Positions 6,899 to 11,456 of a stretch of 11,456 bases of DNA are shown piece after piece. The stretch spans positions 1 through 11,456 of the forward strand of contig NZ_CAKRLH010000040.1 in NCBI RefSeq assembly GCF_934359325.1, given 5' to 3'. The notes under the pieces are model-generated. The model worked only from the letters and a program-made list of their open reading frames with translations, was not told the origin of the DNA and did not search any database. The first letter of the stretch is position 1. Each line of letters starts with the position of its first letter. The DNA comes from an uncultured Porphyromonas sp. Its GTDB lineage: Bacteria; Bacteroidota; Bacteroidia; Bacteroidales; Porphyromonadaceae. Made by a program: the position numbers and the translations under genes.

Positions 6899-8392
6899 GA
6901 CTGAGGGCATTCGACGGTTGTAGAGTCGGACGAAGAGCTCGCGGGCAGTGAGGACGATGGCGTAGTAGAGGACGGCGAGGACGAGGTCGTACTGCATCGT
7001 CACCGTGAGGCTCAGCGCCGGCGTGCCGAAGGTCTCCGTCACCGCCCGCATCGCTTCGGAGAGGAGGCTTAGCAGCCAGGGGAGACCCGGCATCGAGGGG
7101 AGTGCAAGCGCCACCAGCCCCACCGGGATCAGCAGACCACTCAGTGCCACCACAGGGACGGCACTCCAGAGCATACTCCCTGCCGCCCTACCGAAGAAGA
7201 GGAAGAGAAAGGGCAGCACGCCTATCTGAGCAGAGATGCAGGCTGCGAGGCTATTCCAGACGAAGCGGAGCGACCTGAGTGAGGGGCTGACCAGCCGGAG
7301 TAGGATGGGCATGAAGCTCATCAGTCCCCAGACAGCGCTGACACTGAGGAGCAGACCGACACTGAGGATCGAGAGGGGACTGAGGAAGAGGAAGAAGAGG
7401 AGCGTCAGCGACAGCACCTGCACCGGGTCTGCTCGTCGTCCAAGGAGCTTTGCGAGGAGGTAGATGCCGCTCATGATAAAGGCGCGCACCGTTGCGGTCG
7501 AGGCGCCGGTCAGCAGCGTGTAGAGGAGTAGCCCAAGGAGGATCAGCAGGTAGCGCAGCCTCCTGTGACGATAGGCGGGAAGGAGAAGTCCCAGAAGCCC
7601 ACTCAGCAGACCAAAGACGATCCCGAGGTGATACCCGCTCACCGCCAGCACGTGTGCCACGCCGGAGGAGGTGAAGTCGGACTTCACCGACCGAGGCAGA
7701 TGAAGTCGCTCACCGAGACAGAGCGCGTAGATCAGCCCCTTATCCTCCCCCGAGAGCCGATTACCGACTGCGGCATCGAAGCGGCTGATCAGCCGATGCC
7801 GTCCCTCCATCAGCCTACATCGGATAGTCCGGGCACGTCCGGCAGTCTCCAGGCTCTGTCCGTACCCCTGCGCCACATACCCCTCCCCGAGGAGGTATCG
7901 TCCGTAGGAGCCGGGCAGCGTGTCGCCGAGAAGTGCGACCAGGTCGAGGTCACCCCGCAGCATCACCCCATAGAGCTCCGCTGACTCTCCGGGCAGAGTA
8001 AGGAGGAAGGGGATCTCCTTCCCCTCCTCCACGAGTAGGACTGCATCATACCGGATGGCGCTCTCAGCCGAGGAGGCGACAGGATAATTGACTCTCACCG
8101 AAGCATCCTGGACCGTCACCGCACGGGGCATTGCCCTAAGCGATCGGAATCGCTGATCGGCATAGACCCCATAGGCGATCACGAGGAGTGGTAGAAGGAG
8201 GAAGAAGCGATCCAGCTCCCACCCTCGCCTCCGGGAAAGCAGAAAAGCGCCAACGGTCAGGAGCCCTAGCGCCAGCCCACCATAGAGCAAGAGGTGATGG
8301 TAGGCGAAGAGCCACCCGATGAGACAAGCGACCAGCACCCATAGGGCAGGCCGATCGCCATACCTCAGCGAGCGTATCCTCTCCTCACTCAC
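6890..8392 (-). CDS. comEC: ComEC/Rec2-family DNA-uptake channel protein
   Basis: Inner-membrane protein expected to carry single-stranded DNA into the cytoplasm during natural transformation. The 500-residue product has hydrophobic N-terminal segments (about 16-52 and 62-77), then a soluble DUF4131-like region (about 85-190) ending SYGRYLLGEGYVAQGY (162-177). The Competence domain follows: GLIYALCLGERLHLP (219-233), SDFTSSGVAHVLAVSGYHLG (238-257), LLTGASTATVRAFIM (293-307) and LSPLSILSVGLLLSVSAVWG (337-356), with several more membrane helices to the end. It lacks the C-terminal metallo-beta-lactamase-like domain of long ComEC proteins such as that of Bacillus subtilis and ends soon after the last helix. 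It starts with GTG, preceded by a G-rich stretch and 5 bases after the ppx stop; the next in-frame Met lies about 88 residues in and would cut off the first helices. Co-transcription with ppx and ppk1 is likely. Confidence 0.9.
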   Translation of the reverse strand: MSEERIRSLRYGDRPALWVLVACLIGWLFAYHHLLLYGGLALGLLTVGAFLLSRRRGWELDRFFLLLPLLVIAYGVYADQRFRSLRAMPRAVTVQDASVRVNYPVASSAESAIRYDAVLLVEEGKEIPFLLTLPGESAELYGVMLRGDLDLVALLGDTLPGSYGRYLLGEGYVAQGYGQSLETAGRARTIRCRLMEGRHRLISRFDAAVGNRLSGEDKGLIYALCLGERLHLPRSVKSDFTSSGVAHVLAVSGYHLGIVFGLLSGLLGLLLPAYRHRRLRYLLILLGLLLYTLLTGASTATVRAFIMSGIYLLAKLLGRRADPVQVLSLTLLFFLFLSPLSILSVGLLLSVSAVWGLMSFMPILLRLVSPSLRSLRFVWNSLAACISAQIGVLPFLFLFFGRAAGSMLWSAVPVVALSGLLIPVGLVALALPSMPGLPWLLSLLSEAMRAVTETFGTPALSLTVTMQYDLVLAVLYYAIVLTARELFVRLYNRRMPSVCG

Positions 8393-8397
8393 GCCCC

Positions 8398-9294
8398 CTA
8401 CTCCTCGTCCTCCTCGTAGAGGCGGTCGATGATGCTATCGGCGAGACCCAGCTTGGGGACCATAATCTTCGTCGTCCCGAGGCGGTCGGCGGCAGCGATG
8501 AAGATGCGAGCCGCCGGGATGATCACGTCGGCGCGGTCAGGCTTCATCCCATACTTCGACATCCGCTCGTCGAGATCCATTCCCTCGAGTATGTCGTAGA
8601 TCTCGTGGAGCTCAGGGGTAGTGATCTCCTTGCCCCACGGGGTCTGCGTGCCATTGATCTTGGCAAGCCGATTGATATTTCCACCGGTACCGAAGATCTC
8701 CAGGTCTCCGCAGCGCTCATGGATCGAGTCGAGGAAGGCATGGTACTCCTCCAGTTCCGACTTCCGTACCAGACCACTCAGCAGCCGCACGGTACCGATA
8801 TTGAAGGAGCGAGAGTCCACCTTTTGGCTCCCCCTTAGGATCGATACCTCGGTCGAACCACCCCCTACATCGACCATAACGTAGTAGGTCTCTTCGTCCC
8901 GTACCAGCTGGCGCACCCGGCTGTGTCCCACGAGACGAGCCTCCTCTTCACCGGAGATCACTTCGATCTGCAGCCCGGTCTCCTCCTCGACCTCGTCGAC
9001 CACCTTGGCAGCATTGGACGCATCGCGCATCGCCGACGTGGCGCAGATCCGATAGTGAGACACCTCGTAGATCTGCATGAGGTACTTGTAGGCGAGCATC
9101 AGGCGGACAAGATCCTTGACCTTTCCCTTGGAGATCTTACCCTTCACAAAGGCATCCTCACCGAGTCGAAGGGGTACCCGGAGGAGCTGCACCTTAGAGA
9201 GCGGCTGCTCCGGGTCATCGGTGAGACACTTGATGAGCAGGCGGACCGCATTGGATCCGATGTCGATGGCGGCGTAGTGCTTTTTCTTAAACAT
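8398..9294 (-). CDS. ppx: Ppx/GppA-family exopolyphosphatase
   Basis: Member of the ASKHA (actin/Hsp70/hexokinase) phosphatase superfamily that releases phosphate from the ends of polyphosphate chains or hydrolyses pppGpp to ppGpp, in the cytoplasm. With the start at 9294 (MFKKKHYAAIDIGSNAVRLL) the product has 298 residues. Visible motifs are the phosphate-1 loop AIDIGSN (9-15), RICATSAMRDASNA (82-95), the catalytic-glutamate region VISGEEEARLVGHSRV (112-127), the phosphate-2 loop VMVDVGGGSTEV (139-150), and FGTGGNINRLAKI (201-213). It has only the two core domains, unlike the roughly 510-residue E. coli enzyme with its extra C-terminal domains. The size matches short Ppx proteins known from several phyla. 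The start at 9351 is rejected because it adds an unrelated N-terminus and overlaps ppk1 by 52 bases. It lies 5 bases after ppk1, fitting polyphosphate turnover; GppA-type activity remains possible. Confidence 0.9.
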   Translation of the reverse strand: MFKKKHYAAIDIGSNAVRLLIKCLTDDPEQPLSKVQLLRVPLRLGEDAFVKGKISKGKVKDLVRLMLAYKYLMQIYEVSHYRICATSAMRDASNAAKVVDEVEEETGLQIEVISGEEEARLVGHSRVRQLVRDEETYYVMVDVGGGSTEVSILRGSQKVDSRSFNIGTVRLLSGLVRKSELEEYHAFLDSIHERCGDLEIFGTGGNINRLAKINGTQTPWGKEITTPELHEIYDILEGMDLDERMSKYGMKPDRADVIIPAARIFIAAADRLGTTKIMVPKLGLADSIIDRLYEEDEE

Positions 9295-9299
9295 AGTCT

Positions 9300-11396
9300 T
9301 TATATCTCCTCTAAATAGTGCCGGTAGAGCGCCTCCTGACTGCGGAACCACGGCTTATCCTCCACATAGCGGCGGGGTCGACGACCCTGCTCATTGACAA
9401 AGTGTCCCTGAGAGACATCACGCAGCCCATAGTCGACCACCAGCTCCAGCTCACGCTTCAGGTCTGGGTCGTAGACGGGGGTCACCACCTCGACCCGCCG
9501 GTCCAGGTTTCGACTCATCCAGTCGGCGGAGCCAAGGAAGTACTTCGGCTTTCCACCATTGCAGAAGATGAAGATCCGCGAGTGCTCCAGGTAGCGGTCG
9601 ATGATCGCATTTACAAATATATGATCGCTCACCCCCTTGATCCCCGGCACGAGGGAGCAATTGCCGCGCACCAGCAGCCGCACCTCCACCCCGGCCTGCG
9701 ATGCTCGGTAGAGCCGCTCGACGATCTCCTCGTCGACGATGTGATTCACCTTGACATGGATATAGGCGGGCAGTCCCTGCTCCGCATTCCGGATCTCTGT
9801 GTCGATCAGTCGGATGAAGCGGCTGCGCATCGAGTTGGGTGATACCATCAGCTCCCTAAATCGGGTCGTCAGGTAAGGCTGCTCGATGAAGTCAAAGACC
9901 CGCTCCACGTCACTCACTAACCCCCGCCGAGCCGTCATCATCATGAAGTCGGTGTAGGTCTTGGCATTTCCCTCATGCATATTGCCGGTACCGATGCAGG
10001 CGATGCTGCCCCTCTTCGTCTTGATGAGCGCCAGCTTGCTATGGATCTTGAGGTACCCTGGGCCAAAGAGCACCCGCACGCCGGCGTCCCGCATCTTCTG
10101 GGCAAAGGAGATGTTACTCTCCTCGTTAAATCTCGCCAGCAGCTCGATCACACAGGTCACCTTCTTACCATTACGTGCCGCAGCCACCAGAGCCTTGACG
10201 ACCGAGGAGTGCTTGGGCACACGGTAGATCGTTGCCTTGATCTCCTGCACGTCCTCGCTGATCGCCGCCTCCTGAAGTACCCGGACAAAAGTGTCGAAGC
10301 TGTGGTAGGGGAAGTGGAGCCACTGATCCTTACGTCGGATCGTGTCGAGCATCCCAGTCTCAAAGTCCGCATGCCGCCCGATAATCGGGGTCCAGGGGGT
10401 GTAGAGGAGGTCGGTCCTCCCGCAGTCGGGGAAGTCCATCAGATCACGTGTGTTATGGTACCTCGATCCGGCGACGCGGGCATCGTTCTTATCCAGTTCG
10501 GCACTCTCAAAGAGCATCTGCCGGATCTGCTTTGGCATCTTTCGGTCATAGACCACGCGCAGCGTCTCCCCGAGGCTCCGTTTCCTCAGTCCGCGGGATA
10601 CCTGCTGTAGGAGACCGAGGGAGGAGTTGTCCTCCACCAGATCCTCGTCGGCATCCTTGGTAAACTTGAAGGAATAGGCCTCGTAGCTGTTGTAGGGCAG
10701 CCCTCCGAAGATATTCTTAAGGTTGTACCTGATCACGTCATCGATAAACATGACGCACTTATTTCCCTCCGGATCATCCGGGAGGCGGACGAAGCGATCC
10801 TCCCCCGACTGTGGCATCCGGATCACGGCGATGTCGCTCCGCTCCTCCTTCCCATCATCGATCCGCTTCAGATCCACAGCAAGGTAATTGCTCTCATCGA
10901 GCTGCTCCTGAGGGTCGGGGATCCGGTCGAGGAAGAGCGGATTGATCATCGAGCTGAGCTTCCGGGCGTAGATGTCGAAGACCTGATGCTCCTGCTCCGG
11001 CGTCAGCATCGTCTCATCGACCACGTGGATATGCTCCTCCCAGAGCGCCTTCATCAGTCGGCGAAAGGTCCGATCCACCTCCTGCTTGTAGTCCTCATTG
11101 AGCCGGTAGATCGTGGCGAGCAGCTTCTTGCTCCGCTTGACCTTGCCGGACCCGCTGTCATCGTCCTCGATATTGCGCTGGATCGAGGCGACTCGGACAC
11201 GGAAAAATTCGTCCAAGTTATTTGAGTAAATACCGAGGAAGTGGACCCGCTCCAGGAGAGGGATATCCTCCCGCTGAGCCTCGAGGAGAATGCGGTGATT
11301 GAAGTACATCCAGCTCTCATCGCGGTCTACATAATTATCATCATCGAGCTTGATGTCGTGATCGACATACAGTTCGGCGGGATGAGGTTGAGTCAT
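9300..11396 (-). CDS. ppk1: Polyphosphate kinase 1
   Basis: Makes inorganic polyphosphate reversibly from the terminal phosphate of ATP. The 698-residue product is close in length to E. coli Ppk (688) and shows the whole family plan: an N-terminal helical domain with SWMYFNHRILLEAQRE (28-43) and FLGIYSNNLDEFFRVRVASI (53-72), a head domain (about 130-330), and two phospholipase-D-like catalytic domains. The autophosphorylated histidine is H452 in GYLKIHSKLALIK (equivalent to E. coli H435), and the second conserved histidine is H605 in DRYLEHSRIFIF (equivalent to H592). Other signatures are KATIYRVPKHSSVV (387-400), IELLARFNEESNI (417-429), CIGTGNMHEGNAKTYTDF (467-484), and SADWMSRNLDRRVEVVTPV (623-641). 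Nothing essential is missing. It is the first gene of an operon with ppx and comEC. Confidence 0.97.
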   Translation of the reverse strand: MTQPHPAELYVDHDIKLDDDNYVDRDESWMYFNHRILLEAQREDIPLLERVHFLGIYSNNLDEFFRVRVASIQRNIEDDDSGSGKVKRSKKLLATIYRLNEDYKQEVDRTFRRLMKALWEEHIHVVDETMLTPEQEHQVFDIYARKLSSMINPLFLDRIPDPQEQLDESNYLAVDLKRIDDGKEERSDIAVIRMPQSGEDRFVRLPDDPEGNKCVMFIDDVIRYNLKNIFGGLPYNSYEAYSFKFTKDADEDLVEDNSSLGLLQQVSRGLRKRSLGETLRVVYDRKMPKQIRQMLFESAELDKNDARVAGSRYHNTRDLMDFPDCGRTDLLYTPWTPIIGRHADFETGMLDTIRRKDQWLHFPYHSFDTFVRVLQEAAISEDVQEIKATIYRVPKHSSVVKALVAAARNGKKVTCVIELLARFNEESNISFAQKMRDAGVRVLFGPGYLKIHSKLALIKTKRGSIACIGTGNMHEGNAKTYTDFMMMTARRGLVSDVERVFDFIEQPYLTTRFRELMVSPNSMRSRFIRLIDTEIRNAEQGLPAYIHVKVNHIVDEEIVERLYRASQAGVEVRLLVRGNCSLVPGIKGVSDHIFVNAIIDRYLEHSRIFIFCNGGKPKYFLGSADWMSRNLDRRVEVVTPVYDPDLKRELELVVDYGLRDVSQGHFVNEQGRRPRRYVEDKPWFRSQEALYRHYLEEI

Positions 11397-11416
11397 GGTA
11401 AGTGTGTGTGTCTATT

Positions 11417-11448
11417 CTGTATTAAATGATGGGATAAATTTAGCCAAA
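11417..11448 (-). promoter_or_regulatory. Weak candidate promoter for ppk1-ppx-comEC
   Basis: On the minus strand a -33-like TTTG (11448-11445, within TTTTTGG) and TAATACAG (11424-11417) are 20 bases apart, the proper Bacteroidetes spacing, but the -7 box keeps only TA and the final G of TAnnTTTG. The surrounding 60 bases before ppk1 are clearly more A/T-rich than the genes, as a promoter region would be. The leader would be short and holds a (AC)5 run. The match is weak, and the real promoter could lie beyond the window edge. Confidence 0.3.
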
Positions 11449-11456
11449 AACCCACA

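Noticed and set aside
8398..9351. Longer version of Ppx starting at 9351
   Set aside because: The 19 extra residues have no counterpart in the family and overlap ppk1; the Met at 9294 stands just before the conserved AAIDIGSN motif.
9318..10610. Several + strand open frames opposite ppk1 (for example 9318-9842 and 9975-10610)
   Set aside because: They mirror a firmly identified Ppk1 with all catalytic motifs; the products show no domain, signal peptide or sensible start context.

Overview
The window looks like a stretch of a Bacteroidetes chromosome, most probably from a Porphyromonas-like member of the Bacteroidales with fairly high G+C. The grounds are: a PCMD-domain lipoprotein next to a small outer-membrane beta-barrel (a combination I associate with Bacteroidetes), a perfect Bacteroidetes-type -7 promoter box (TACCTTTG), few strong Shine-Dalgarno sequences, and G/C-rich third codon positions. 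The genus is an inference. Coding density is very high: the longest stretch without a gene is about 88 bases (4850-4937), and I see no tRNA, rRNA, CRISPR array, insertion sequence or phage gene.

Left part, + strand (1-4849): a tight four-gene operon for a tripartite export system: a TolC-type outer-membrane channel, an HlyD-type periplasmic adaptor, and two paralogous ABC-2-type membrane subunits, joined by a 12-base gap, a 4-base GTGA overlap and an 11-base overlap. No ATP-binding subunit is present in the window. The operon continues in from the left, where the last few codons of an upstream gene may be visible. It ends at a perfect 25-bp inverted repeat (4876-4930) that lies between convergent operons and probably terminates both.

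Middle part, - strand (6846-4938): a two-gene unit with its own promoter, encoding a surface or periplasmic lipoprotein (Ig-like domain plus PCMD domain) and then a small outer-membrane beta-barrel protein. Their molecular function is unknown.

Right part, - strand (11396-6890): ppk1 - ppx - comEC, with only 5 bases between each pair. Ppk1 makes polyphosphate, the Ppx/GppA-family protein probably degrades it (or pppGpp), and ComEC is the inner-membrane channel for DNA uptake. The ComEC is short and has no metallo-beta-lactamase domain. The arrangement suggests that polyphosphate turnover and competence are co-transcribed.

I found no clear candidate for a wholly new system. The points most worth following are the NBD-less ABC-2 export operon, the PCMD/beta-barrel pair, the ppk1-ppx-comEC linkage and the long perfect palindrome.
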